Source: Mesorhizobium sp. B2-7-2
GTDB lineage: Bacteria; Pseudomonadota; Alphaproteobacteria; Rhizobiales; Rhizobiaceae
Direction of reading: 5' to 3'
Assembly: GCF_006440775.1 (NCBI RefSeq)
Contig: NZ_VFTZ01000037.1
Span: forward strand, 1 to 35,705
DNA length: 35,705 nt
Of this stretch, positions 15,933 through 24,287 are shown in pieces. How positions within the stretch are numbered: position 1 is the first letter of the stretch; each line of letters opens with the position of its first letter. The translations under genes and the position numbers were made by a program. The notes beneath the pieces were generated by a model. It was given only the letters and a program-made list of their open reading frames with translations, did no database searches and was not told the origin of the DNA.

Positions 15933-16723
15933 ACATGCACACCGCGCGCGCCGCTTTCGGCTTCGATACGCTCAAGACCATTTTGGGTATTCCGGTGCTT
16001 GCCATACGCTGGGACGAGGCCATCGCCTTGCTCACCAGGCTGATCGACGAGCGTCGTTTCACCAAGGTGAGCTTCCTCAACGCCCACAATGCCAATCTTG
16101 CCTGCACCGATCCGGTCTTTGCCGAGGCGCTGAAAGACTTCCTCATCCTGCCCGACGGCGTCGGCGTCGACATGGCGGCAACGCTGCTTTACGGCGCGCC
16201 TTTCCCAAGCAATCTCAACGGCACCGATTTCATTCCGGCCTTCCTGCAGGCCTCGTCGCGCCCGCTGACTGTGGCGCTGCTCGGCACGACGCGCGCCAAT
16301 GCCGAAGCCGCGTCCGCCAAGCTCTCGACGCTCGCCATGCAGCACGAATTCGTTGTCATCCATGATGGTTTCTTCTCGGCCGCCGAGGAGCCGGCGATCC
16401 TCGAGCGCATCGCCAGGCTGCGGCCGGATGTGCTGCTCGTCGCCATGGGTGTGCCGCGCCAGGAATTGTGGATCGAGCGCCACATCGACAGCCGCCATTG
16501 CACGCTGCCGGTCGCGGTTGGCGCGTTGCTCGATTTCATGAGCGGTTCGGTGCCGCGCGCGCCGCTATGGCTGCGCCGGCTGCGGCTCGAATGGCTGTTC
16601 CGCCTGTGGATCGAACCCGGCCGCCTGTGGCGCCGCTATATCGTCGGCAATCCGCTCTTCCTGTGGCGCGTCGTCAAGCAGAAACTGTCACGCGGGCCGC
16701 TGCCGCTGGAGGCGCGCCGGTGA
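15929..16723 (+). CDS. WecG/TagA/CpsF-family (GT26) glycosyltransferase
   Basis: A 264-residue protein starting in an ATGA overlap. Family landmarks are present: VSFLNAHNANLACTD, FLILPDGVGVDMAA with the conserved Asp, NGTDFIPAFLQAS, VALLGTTRANAEAA, and VAMGVPRQELWIERH, then GALLDFMSGSVPRAP and a basic amphipathic tail (RRLRLEWLFRLWIEPGRLWR) that probably binds the membrane. Family members transfer amino- or other sugars onto polyprenyl-linked intermediates early in polymer assembly. In this one the usual Arg of the R-x-x-GTD area is replaced by Leu-Asn-Gly. Donor and acceptor are unknown. Confidence 0.92.
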   Translation: MNMHTARAAFGFDTLKTILGIPVLAIRWDEAIALLTRLIDERRFTKVSFLNAHNANLACTDPVFAEALKDFLILPDGVGVDMAATLLYGAPFPSNLNGTDFIPAFLQASSRPLTVALLGTTRANAEAASAKLSTLAMQHEFVVIHDGFFSAAEEPAILERIARLRPDVLLVAMGVPRQELWIERHIDSRHCTLPVAVGALLDFMSGSVPRAPLWLRRLRLEWLFRLWIEPGRLWRRYIVGNPLFLWRVVKQKLSRGPLPLEARR

Positions 16724-17643
16724 ACAGCCGCTTCGTGCCGGACGCCTCCACTGCGGTCGAACCGCTGCCGCGCATGCCCTTGGCTGCGATCGTCACTGCA
16801 AGCTACGCCCCCGATTTCGAGCGCTGCCGGCTTTTATGCGAAACCATCGATCGCCACGTCACCGGCATGGCGCATCATTACATCCTTACCGAACATCGCG
16901 ACGTCGCGCTGTTTCGCCAGCTGGAAGGCAGCCGCCGCAGCGTTGTCGACGAGCGGGGCCTATTGCCGCGCTGGCTGCATGTCTTCGACGATCCTCTGAG
17001 CGGCTTTCGCCGCCGCGTCTGGCTGAGCCTGAAAACGCAGCCGCTGCGCGGCTGGCATGTGCAGCAGCTGCGCCGTATCGCCATTGCCGGGCAGGCAAAG
17101 GAAGACGTGCTCGTCTTCTGCGATTCCGACGTCGCCTTCCTGAAGCCGTTCGACGCGAACGCCTTTTGGCGCGACGGCAAGGTGCGGCTGTTCCGGCGTG
17201 ACGGCGTGCTGGCTAGCGATGGACATGACGAGCATCGCATCTGGTCGCGCAATGCCGGCGCCGCGCTCGGCATCGATCCCGCCTATCGATCGAACCATGA
17301 CTACATCTCGACGCTGATCGCCTGGCGCCGCGAGACGGTCAACGCCATGTGCGAGCGCATCGAGAAGGTGCATGGCCGCGACTGGGTCGGCGTCGTTGGC
17401 TCGGCGCGCCGGTTCTCCGAATGCATGATCTACGGCCGCTATGTCGACGACGTGCTTCAAGGCGCAGGCCATTTCCACGGTTCGGAAGAGTTCTGCCGCG
17501 TCCACTGGAACGGCGAGCCGCTGTCGGACGAGGAATTCCGCCGCTTCGTCGACGCCATGGCGCCGGAACAGGTGGCGATCGGCATGCAATCCTTCATCGG
17601 CACCGATACCGGCCGCATCCGCCGCCTGATAGGACAGTTTTGA
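16720..17643 (+). CDS. Glycosyltransferase-like protein (DUF6492-like, GT-A type)
   Basis: A 307-residue protein starting at GTG 16720, in a GTGA overlap with the WecG-like gene and preceded by GGAGG. PLAAIVTASYAPDFERCRLL followed by VLVFCDSDVAFLKPF looks like a GT-A fold with a DxD-type metal site. Other conserved-looking parts are NHDYISTLIAWRRETV, SECMIYGRYVDDVL and GMQSFIGTDTGRIR. I believe it belongs to the DUF6492 group found in alphaproteobacterial polysaccharide loci, but this is recognition from memory. As the third gene of a coupled trio it probably also acts in building the sugar repeat unit. Confidence 0.7.
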   Translation: MNSRFVPDASTAVEPLPRMPLAAIVTASYAPDFERCRLLCETIDRHVTGMAHHYILTEHRDVALFRQLEGSRRSVVDERGLLPRWLHVFDDPLSGFRRRVWLSLKTQPLRGWHVQQLRRIAIAGQAKEDVLVFCDSDVAFLKPFDANAFWRDGKVRLFRRDGVLASDGHDEHRIWSRNAGAALGIDPAYRSNHDYISTLIAWRRETVNAMCERIEKVHGRDWVGVVGSARRFSECMIYGRYVDDVLQGAGHFHGSEEFCRVHWNGEPLSDEEFRRFVDAMAPEQVAIGMQSFIGTDTGRIRRLIGQF

Positions 17644-17704
17644 CAGATCAGGATCGCCTGCTCCAGCAGATCAGAAGCTTTGGAACTGGCAGGGGCGCCC
17701 CCCA

Positions 17705-17887
17705 TCGTCATCCACGGGCGGAGCAAGGAGCGAAGCGACGCGCGTAGACCCGAGGATCCCTTCCGTTACTTCCACGCGTTGCAGCACTGCAGAATTCTGC
17801 TCCGCTGCACTCCACGGCCAAGGTCACGGAATGGATTCCAGGGTCTCCGCGACGGAGCTTCGCTCCTGCTCCGCCCTGGAATGACGA
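17705..17887. repeat. 183-bp full-length imperfect palindrome, RIME/MITE-like element
   Basis: The left arm (from TCGTCATCCACGGGCGGAGC) and the reverse complement of the right arm (from TCGTCATTCCAGGGCGGAGC) align along nearly the whole 90 bp, with GGAGCGAAGC, AGACCC and TTCCGT blocks in common. The centre is a perfect 12-bp palindrome, GCAGAATTCTGC (17789-17800). No open reading frame of its own is credible. Such long palindromic intergenic elements are known in rhizobia (RIME-type). It accounts for most of the 323-bp gap 17644-17966; the remainder shows nothing recognisable. Confidence 0.8.
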
Positions 17888-17966
17888 CCCCGAAGGCTTC
17901 GCCCCGACCCCAAACCATGGGTCTGCCCAGTTAAAGAACCGCCGACCTTGGCTGCCAGCAGGTACG

Positions 17967-19262
17967 CTAGATCGCCTTGGCCGGCCGGCGCATGGCCGAA
18001 TAAGTCAGCAGCATCGAGGCGAGATAAAGCAGCAGGAAGACGATGTTGAGCGACAGGACCAGATTGGCCGTGTCGGGGATGGTGGTCAGCACGTAAGTGA
18101 GCAGAACCGCCTTCAAGCCGGCGAGCAGACCGAGATTGATCGCCCGCACCGCCGTCTGGCCGCGCGCGAAGAGAAGCTCGGCCTGATATTCGACGAGATT
18201 GCGCAGGCCGGGCACGCAGACCGCCAGCGCCACCAGCGGCGCTGCCTCGGCGACATTCCTGCCGAGCGCGTTTGGGAAGAAGTGCAGCACGATGCCGAGC
18301 GACATGAGCGCGAGCGTCGAGACCAGGAACACGCCGCCCTCGATGCCGCTCTTGACCGCCAGCCGCGACAGCAGCTCCGGCGCCCGCATCATGCGCTGCA
18401 CCAGCATCATCGAGAAGGTGCGGATCGGGATCGCGGTGAGATCGACCAGCCGCATGATGATGGCGTAGATGCCGGCCAGATGCGGTCCGCCGATCGACAG
18501 CACCAGAAGCTTGTCGAACTCCATCTGAAGGTAGAACAGCACTTCGGATCCGGCGACATAGATGGAATCGGCGAGCCGCCTGAAATAGAGCTCGGCGCGC
18601 AGCCGCAGCCGCTGGCGCGGATAGAAGAAGGCGAAGGCGACGATGAGCGAGGCGGCATTGGCGCCGATGTAGAACAGCGACCAGACGCCGATGCTGTGCT
18701 GCGCGCCAAGCATGAACAGGATCGCGCCGACTGCCCTGAGCGCCGTCGCCAAGATGGCGAGCACGGCCGCCCGTCCGAACTTGCCGAGCCCGTTGTTGAC
18801 GATCAGCGCCACTTCGACCGGCCGCCACAGAAGCGCTTCGGCGAAGACGACAGCGGCGAAGGCCGATAACGGCACGGTGCCGGCGAAGAAGATCAGATAG
18901 ACGACGTAGGACGCTGCGGCGAGCAACGGCAGCGACAAGACGCTGAGAAGCAGGAAACCGGCGGTGAATGTGCCGATCAGGTTGGGGCGGATGGTGGCGG
19001 TGCGGTATAGCGCCGAAATAAAGCCGAAGGCCAGGATGCGCGACAGCATGATGCCGGCGGCCGAGGCGGTTGCGAACATGCCGAATTCGGCGATCGAAAG
19101 CGTGTTGGCCAAAGCGATGAAATAGGCGAGCGAAAACACCAGCCGGCCGCCGGCGCCGCTGATCGCCGAGACATAATCGAATACCAATTTCCGGCGGGTG
19201 GCCACGAAGTGGCCGATCCGCGCGAAGCTCCGCCCTTGCGGCATGTCGCTGGCCTGGGTCAT
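17967..19262 (-). CDS. Polysaccharide flippase-like membrane protein (Wzx/MOP superfamily)
   Basis: About 431 residues with around 12 hydrophobic segments alternating with short basic loops, and an N-terminal FDYVSAISGAGGRLVFSLAYFI and TLSIAEFGMFATASAAGIML, typical of Wzx/oligosaccharide flippases. It would move lipid-linked sugar units across the inner membrane. ATG 19262 is preferred; 19244 is possible, and an ATG at 19370 would add a non-conserved Arg/Pro-rich leader. No strong ribosome binding site helps the choice. It faces away from the GumC-like gene across a 199-bp divergent gap. The neighbouring ligase, chain-length protein and glycosyltransferases indicate a Wzx/Wzy-type export route. 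Confidence 0.82.
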   Translation of the reverse strand: MTQASDMPQGRSFARIGHFVATRRKLVFDYVSAISGAGGRLVFSLAYFIALANTLSIAEFGMFATASAAGIMLSRILAFGFISALYRTATIRPNLIGTFTAGFLLLSVLSLPLLAAASYVVYLIFFAGTVPLSAFAAVVFAEALLWRPVEVALIVNNGLGKFGRAAVLAILATALRAVGAILFMLGAQHSIGVWSLFYIGANAASLIVAFAFFYPRQRLRLRAELYFRRLADSIYVAGSEVLFYLQMEFDKLLVLSIGGPHLAGIYAIIMRLVDLTAIPIRTFSMMLVQRMMRAPELLSRLAVKSGIEGGVFLVSTLALMSLGIVLHFFPNALGRNVAEAAPLVALAVCVPGLRNLVEYQAELLFARGQTAVRAINLGLLAGLKAVLLTYVLTTIPDTANLVLSLNIVFLLLYLASMLLTYSAMRRPAKAI

Positions 19263-19461
19263 ATCCGGTGCGATAGATAGGCTGCAAAGTTTAACGCTGC
19301 GTTCTGGCGGCCCTCCCGGCGGCCTGAAATGCGGTGAACAAGGGCGAAAACTGTGCCCGCCGAGGCGCAAAATTAACCGTTTGTTTCCTATGCCTGTTTA
19401 GCGTGGCTTAACGATTGGCCGATCCGCGCGCCCAAGCCGCCAGAGAGCAAGTTCCAGGACA

Positions 19462-21966
19462 ATGGTCGACAGGGATAACCGTGATGACTGGAGGCGCGAG
19501 CGTTCTCTGCTGGCGCTCGGCCAAGCGATGCGTGGCGACGACAAGACGGTTTCGATCGGCGACCGGGCCAATTCTTCCTGGCGCGAGGACGCCGCCGCGC
19601 GCCATCGCGCCGCGCGTTCCGAGCGCGAAGAAAGGTTGAATCCGCGTCCCGGCGAAACCGCCGGATTTGGCCACGATCAGGCGGATCCGGTCGAAACCGG
19701 GGACGATTGGGCGGGAAGAAACCATGCCGCTTCGCTAGGGCAGGGCTACGGGGGCACTGCGGAAGGCCACCAACCGCATGCTGCTCCCGAACCTCGCCAT
19801 ATAGGCCGACCACCCGCTGCCGACGAATCCCAGGAATGGAAACCGCTGATCGACCCGGTGCAGGTGATTGGCGGCATCGCTCGCTCCAAAGCGCTGATCC
19901 TGTCCACCACCATTCTGGGCGCCGCGCTTGGCATAGCCCTCGCGCTATCGACGCCGAAGAAATACGAAGCTACGACCGAGCTAACCATCGAGCCGGGCGA
20001 CCTGAAACTTGCCGACCGCGATCTCACCCAATCGGTGGGTGAGCCCGACGCAGCATTGGCCGTTGTCGAAACCCGCATCAAGATGGTCACATCAGGCAAG
20101 GTTCTTGACGAGGTCGTCAAGGAACTCAACCTTGTCAACGACCCGGAGTTCAACGGTCAGGGGTCTGGTGGCCTCGGCGTCACGTCGTTCCTGCGCTCGA
20201 TGATTTCGCGAGATGACCAGCAGGCCGGCAGCGACGAGATTCGCCGCCAGGCGCTGGCCGTCGGCAATCTGGCCGACAGCCTGTCGGTCGAGCGCACCGG
20301 CAAGACTTTTGTCATCTCCATCAGCGCCACCACGCGCAATGGCGAGAAATCGGCAGAGATAGCTAACACGACGAGAGACGTCTTCCAGCGGGAGATAGGC
20401 AACTACCAGTCAGAAATGGCCGGACGTGCGACGACCGCGCTGACGTCGAAGCTCGATGAGCTGCGCAAGGGCGTCGAGACGGCCGAACGCAACGTTGAGG
20501 ATTTCAGGGCGACGCACGACCTTGTCGACGCGCAGGGCCACCTGATCAGCGACGACCAGATGTTGAAGCTCAACGAGCAGCTTTCCGTGGCCCGGGGCCG
20601 CACGCTCGAGCTGAACGCCCGCGCCGCCTCGGCACGCTCGCTGAACGTCAACTCGGTCCTCAGCGGCACGTTGCCGGAAGAGATCAACTCCAACATGATG
20701 AGCGAGCTGCGCTCGCAATATGCGGCGCTGAAGCAGGAAGCCGACCGCGCCGCGATCAAGTTCGGGCCGCGTCATCCTGAGCTGCAGGCGCTAAACGCCC
20801 AGCTTGCCGGCGCGCGCGAACGCATTACCGCCGAGCTGCAGCGCATCGCGTCCTCGCTGCAGGTCGACCTGAAGCGCTCCGTTCAGCTCGAGCAGGACTT
20901 GTCCTCGCGCCTGGCCCAGGCCAAGGTGCAGAGTGGCGACGTGAACAACAATCTTGTTTCGCTGCGCGAGCTGGAACGCGAAGCCGCCGCCAAGCGCTCG
21001 GTCTATGAGCAGTATTTGCTGCGCGCTAAGGAAACCGGCGAGCAAAAGAACGTCAATTCGGCCAATATCAACGTGCTTTCGCCGGCTCAACCGCCGCTGG
21101 AGGCCAAGGGGCCGTCGCGTGTGGTGATGGCCTTGGCAGGGCTGTTCGCCGGCCTGTTTGCCGGCATCGGCCTCGGCGCGCTGCGCGGCATCCTTGCCAG
21201 CCTGCGCGAGACGGCCAGTGCACGCTCGCATCGCGGGACTGAAGACCGTCCTTCTGCGCTTGAGAGCAATTCCAATCGGGCCGCGCCACCGGCGCCGCCA
21301 CCATTCGCCACGCCGCCGGCCTCGCCCGCTGCTCCGCCGCCACCTCCGGCTTTCACACCAGCACCGGCTCCGTCTTTCACGCCGCCTCCGGCTTCATCCT
21401 TCACGCCGTCGCCGGCAGCGTCCTTCACACCGTCGCCTGCTTCACCGCCGGTTCCACCACCTGTGCAGGCGGCTGCACCGGCTCCGGTCCAATCCGTCAC
21501 GCCGCCGCCGGAACCGGCCAACGATGCCGCCCGTCCCGGGCTTTTCGGCTCGCTGGCCTCGGCGGTTCGCTATTTCGTGCGGCGCGAGCCGGCTGAAACG
21601 GTCGATATGGACTCTGTCCCGCCTGAAAGCGCCTGGCGGGCGCCCACCCTGGAAGAACGCCGGCCTCAACCATCGGCGCGGGAGAATTTCCGGCCGCCAT
21701 ACGAGCAGGGCTATTCCTATTCGTACCGGCCGGACCACGGCCGGACCGATCCTTACGACGATCATTATTCGGCATCGGCGGCATCCTATCATCCGCGGTC
21801 GCCGGCCGCCGGCGAGGCCGACCAGCCGTCCGCAGACCGGCCTCCCGCCGACCAGCCCCCCGCCGGCCAGCAAGGCGAGATCGATGAGATCCGCGCCAGC
21901 CTGCGCGAATTCCGCGAGGCGGTGCGTGAGCTGACCGAGAGCCGCACGCGCCGCCGCTATTTCTAA
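19462..21966 (+). CDS. Wzz/GumC/ExoP-type polysaccharide chain-length and export protein lacking a kinase domain
   Basis: An 834-residue protein; ATG 19462 is preceded by CCAGGACA. Residues 1-125 form a charged, probably disordered cytoplasmic tail. The Wzz domain begins about 128 with TM1 at 144-163. Periplasmic coiled-coil segments run about 300-530, including the GNVR-like FGPRHPELQALNAQLA. TM2 lies about 552-575 (RVVMALAGLFAGLFAGIGLG). The C-terminus then carries a Pro/Ala-rich stretch (about 608-683) and a Tyr/Asp-rich segment instead of the BY-kinase domain (no Walker A GxxGxGKT) of ExoP. It probably sets polymer length and links to the export pore. The kinase may be encoded elsewhere. 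Confidence 0.87.
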   Translation: MVDRDNRDDWRRERSLLALGQAMRGDDKTVSIGDRANSSWREDAAARHRAARSEREERLNPRPGETAGFGHDQADPVETGDDWAGRNHAASLGQGYGGTAEGHQPHAAPEPRHIGRPPAADESQEWKPLIDPVQVIGGIARSKALILSTTILGAALGIALALSTPKKYEATTELTIEPGDLKLADRDLTQSVGEPDAALAVVETRIKMVTSGKVLDEVVKELNLVNDPEFNGQGSGGLGVTSFLRSMISRDDQQAGSDEIRRQALAVGNLADSLSVERTGKTFVISISATTRNGEKSAEIANTTRDVFQREIGNYQSEMAGRATTALTSKLDELRKGVETAERNVEDFRATHDLVDAQGHLISDDQMLKLNEQLSVARGRTLELNARAASARSLNVNSVLSGTLPEEINSNMMSELRSQYAALKQEADRAAIKFGPRHPELQALNAQLAGARERITAELQRIASSLQVDLKRSVQLEQDLSSRLAQAKVQSGDVNNNLVSLRELEREAAAKRSVYEQYLLRAKETGEQKNVNSANINVLSPAQPPLEAKGPSRVVMALAGLFAGLFAGIGLGALRGILASLRETASARSHRGTEDRPSALESNSNRAAPPAPPPFATPPASPAAPPPPPAFTPAPAPSFTPPPASSFTPSPAASFTPSPASPPVPPPVQAAAPAPVQSVTPPPEPANDAARPGLFGSLASAVRYFVRREPAETVDMDSVPPESAWRAPTLEERRPQPSARENFRPPYEQGYSYSYRPDHGRTDPYDDHYSASAASYHPRSPAAGEADQPSADRPPADQPPAGQQGEIDEIRASLREFREAVRELTESRTRRRYF

Positions 21967-22184
21967 ATATCCGTATTTCTGGACGGCTCGCGGTTCGATA
22001 AAAGCGGCCGGTTTCGGGTTTACGGCATCCGACGACGCTTTGACGGGATTGCCTTGTCGAATTTTCGTGAAAATGCCGCGCTGCATTCCGGCCGCAAGCG
22101 TCTCGCTTTGGCGGATCGACAATGCCGATCGGGGAAATGGGGCCGTGCATCGATGCGGCCTCGAAGCGAAGCTGAGGGTTAGTG

Positions 22185-23084
22185 ATGGCCGAAGTGATTG
22201 ATGGAAAGCGTGTCGCCGAGGACGTGGTTTCGAAGGTCAAGGCTCTGACCGCGGAGCTGTCGGCCAAAGGAGCCACCAAGCCCGGCCTTGCGGTGGTGAT
22301 CGTCGGTGAAGACCCGGCAAGCCAGGTCTATGTCGCCTCGAAATCGCGCACCGCCAAGGAATGCGGCTTCCATTCGCTCCAGCACACGCTGCCGGCCGAC
22401 ACCACCGAAGAACAATTGCTGAAGATCATCGGCGATCTCAACGCCGATAAGTCGATCCACGGCATCCTCGTGCAACTGCCGCTTCCCGGCCATATCGACG
22501 CCGGCAAGGTGATCCAGACGATCGCGCCGGAAAAGGATGTCGACGGCTTTCATTTCATCAATGTCGGCAAGCTCGGCACCGGCGAGCTCGACACCGCCTT
22601 CGTGCCCTGCACGCCGGCAGGCTCCATGCTGTTGATCGAGCGCGTGCGCGGCAAGGACCTTTCCGGCCTCAACGCCGTCGTCGTCGGCCGCTCCAACATC
22701 GTCGGCAAGCCGATGGCCAACCTGCTGCTCGCCGCCAACTGCACGGTCACCATTGCCCACAGCCGCACCAGGGACCTGCCGGCGCTGGCTCGCACCGCCG
22801 ACATCCTGATCGCCGCCGTCGGCCGTCCGGAAATGGTCAAAGGCGATTGGGTCAAGCCCGGCGCGACCGTCGTCGACGTCGGCATCAACCGCATCCCCGC
22901 GCCCGAAAAGGGCGAAGGCAAGAGCCGCCTGGTCGGCGACGTCGCCTATGCCGAAGCAGCCAAGCTCGCGGGCGCCATCACGCCGGTGCCGGGCGGCGTC
23001 GGGCCGATGACCATTGCCATGCTGATGGCGAACACTGTAGCTTCCGCCTACCTCGCGGCCGGGTTGAAGCGGCCGTCCTTCTGA
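22185..23084 (+). CDS. folD: Bifunctional methylenetetrahydrofolate dehydrogenase / methenyltetrahydrofolate cyclohydrolase
   Basis: A 299-residue cytosolic enzyme of one-carbon metabolism, interconverting 5,10-methylene-, 5,10-methenyl- and 10-formyl-THF with NADP. Motifs are all present: VYVASKSRTAKECGF with the catalytic Lys, GILVQLPLPGHID, DGFHFINVGKL, PCTPAGSMLLIERV, the nucleotide-binding VVVGRSNIVGKPMANLLL and the C-terminal PVPGGVGPMTIAML. Length is usual for the family. ATG 22185 is used because GAGGG (22174-22178) sits at normal spacing; a GTG one codon earlier is possible. Monocistronic between the exporter and a regulator gene. Confidence 0.97.
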   Translation: MAEVIDGKRVAEDVVSKVKALTAELSAKGATKPGLAVVIVGEDPASQVYVASKSRTAKECGFHSLQHTLPADTTEEQLLKIIGDLNADKSIHGILVQLPLPGHIDAGKVIQTIAPEKDVDGFHFINVGKLGTGELDTAFVPCTPAGSMLLIERVRGKDLSGLNAVVVGRSNIVGKPMANLLLAANCTVTIAHSRTRDLPALARTADILIAAVGRPEMVKGDWVKPGATVVDVGINRIPAPEKGEGKSRLVGDVAYAEAAKLAGAITPVPGGVGPMTIAMLMANTVASAYLAAGLKRPSF

Positions 23085-23192
23085 TTGAGAAAGCCTCGGC
23101 ATTGCCGAACTTGACCGCTCCCCAGCATTTTGCAGCCAAGTGGAACCACTTGGCGCCGCACAAATGCGGCTGAAATAAAGGGACAGAGCGGG

Positions 23193-24200
23193 ATGCCCCA
23201 CTCGAACCAGTCGCATCCCGTTCTCGAGCGGCCGATCACGAGCGATCCCGTTCAGGGCGGCCGCCAGTTCGGCTTCCTCTTGGTCGACAAATTCTCGATG
23301 TTCTCGCTGGCGGCCGCCATCGACTGCTTCCGTTCGGCGAACCGACTGCTCGGCCGCGATTTCTATGGCTGGACGACGATCTCGGCCGACGGCGACGCGG
23401 TCATGGCCTCGAACGGCCTGCCGTTGAAGATCGACTATTCGGTCGCCGACATGCCGCCAGTCGACATCCTGTTCGTTTCGGTCGGCCTCTCCATCGAATT
23501 TCCCGGCAAGAGCAAAGTTCTTGCGGCGCTGCGCAGCTGGGGCCGGCGCGGCAATGCGCTCGGCGCGTTGTCGGTCGGGTCCTATCTCTTGGCCGAAGCC
23601 GGGCAGCTCGACGGCTATCGCTGCACCATCCATTGGGAGAACCGCGCCGGCTTCATGGAGCGTTTCCCCGACATCAACTGCACCGGCAATGTCTTCGAGA
23701 TCGACCGCAAGCGCTACACCTGCGCCGGCGGCACCACCTCGATCGACCTGATGCTGGAGATCGTGCGCGGCGATTTCGGCTCCAACCTCGCCAACGGCGT
23801 CGCCAATCAGTTCCAGCACGAGCGCATACGCTCGGCCGGCGACCGCCAGCGCGTCGGCCCCGAACGGGACCTCACCGGCAAGTCGGAGAAGCTGCGGCGC
23901 ATCGTCGAATTGATGGCCGATCACCTCGACGAACCGCTGTCGGCGGTGCAGCTCGCCAAGTCGGCGGGGCTGTCGGTGCGCCAGGTCGAGCGCCTGTTCC
24001 TGCGCCATTTGAGCGTCACCCCCGGCCGCTACTATATGCGGCTGCGGCTCGAACGCGCGCGCGAATTGCTGCGCCAGACCAACATGCCGATCCTCGACGT
24101 GGCGATCGCCACCGGCTTCACCTCGCACTCCTATTTCGCGCAGAGCTACCGGCTGCAGTTCGGCCGTCCGCCATCGGAAGAGCGGCGCACCACTTATTGA
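23193..24200 (+). CDS. GlxA-family transcriptional regulator (DJ-1/PfpI plus AraC HTH)
   Basis: A 335-residue protein starting at ATG 23193. The N-terminal half (about 20-200) is a DJ-1/PfpI-like amidotransferase fold: QFGFLLVDKFSMFSLAAAID, GALSVGSYLLAEAGQLDGYR, CTIHWENRAGFMERFPD and YTCAGGTTSIDLMLEIV. The nucleophile position holds Ser rather than the Cys or Thr seen in relatives, so it is probably a ligand sensor, not an enzyme. The C-terminal HTH_18 domain (about 230-330) has two helix-turn-helix units (LSAVQLAKSAGLSVRQVERL and ILDVAIATGFTSHSYFAQSY). Relatives control amino acid, betaine or amine catabolism. The target here is unknown; adjacent genes give no operon hint. Confidence 0.9.
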   Translation: MPHSNQSHPVLERPITSDPVQGGRQFGFLLVDKFSMFSLAAAIDCFRSANRLLGRDFYGWTTISADGDAVMASNGLPLKIDYSVADMPPVDILFVSVGLSIEFPGKSKVLAALRSWGRRGNALGALSVGSYLLAEAGQLDGYRCTIHWENRAGFMERFPDINCTGNVFEIDRKRYTCAGGTTSIDLMLEIVRGDFGSNLANGVANQFQHERIRSAGDRQRVGPERDLTGKSEKLRRIVELMADHLDEPLSAVQLAKSAGLSVRQVERLFLRHLSVTPGRYYMRLRLERARELLRQTNMPILDVAIATGFTSHSYFAQSYRLQFGRPPSEERRTTY

Positions 24201-24287
24201 GTGACTCGCCGGCCTTCGGACTTGTCTCCGAATGCCGCCTCAAATAGCTTTCGCAACGCGGACGAGGGTTGCTCTCAGGAGATTTCC

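Noticed and set aside
17705..17887. CRISPR or insertion sequence at the palindromic repeat
   Set aside because: There is only one palindromic unit, no spacer periodicity and no transposase frame, so it fits a small non-autonomous palindromic element better.
22179..24128. 649-codon minus-strand open frame antisense to folD and the GlxA-type regulator
   Set aside because: Both genes on the plus strand have clear family motifs; the antisense product is low-complexity and domain-free.
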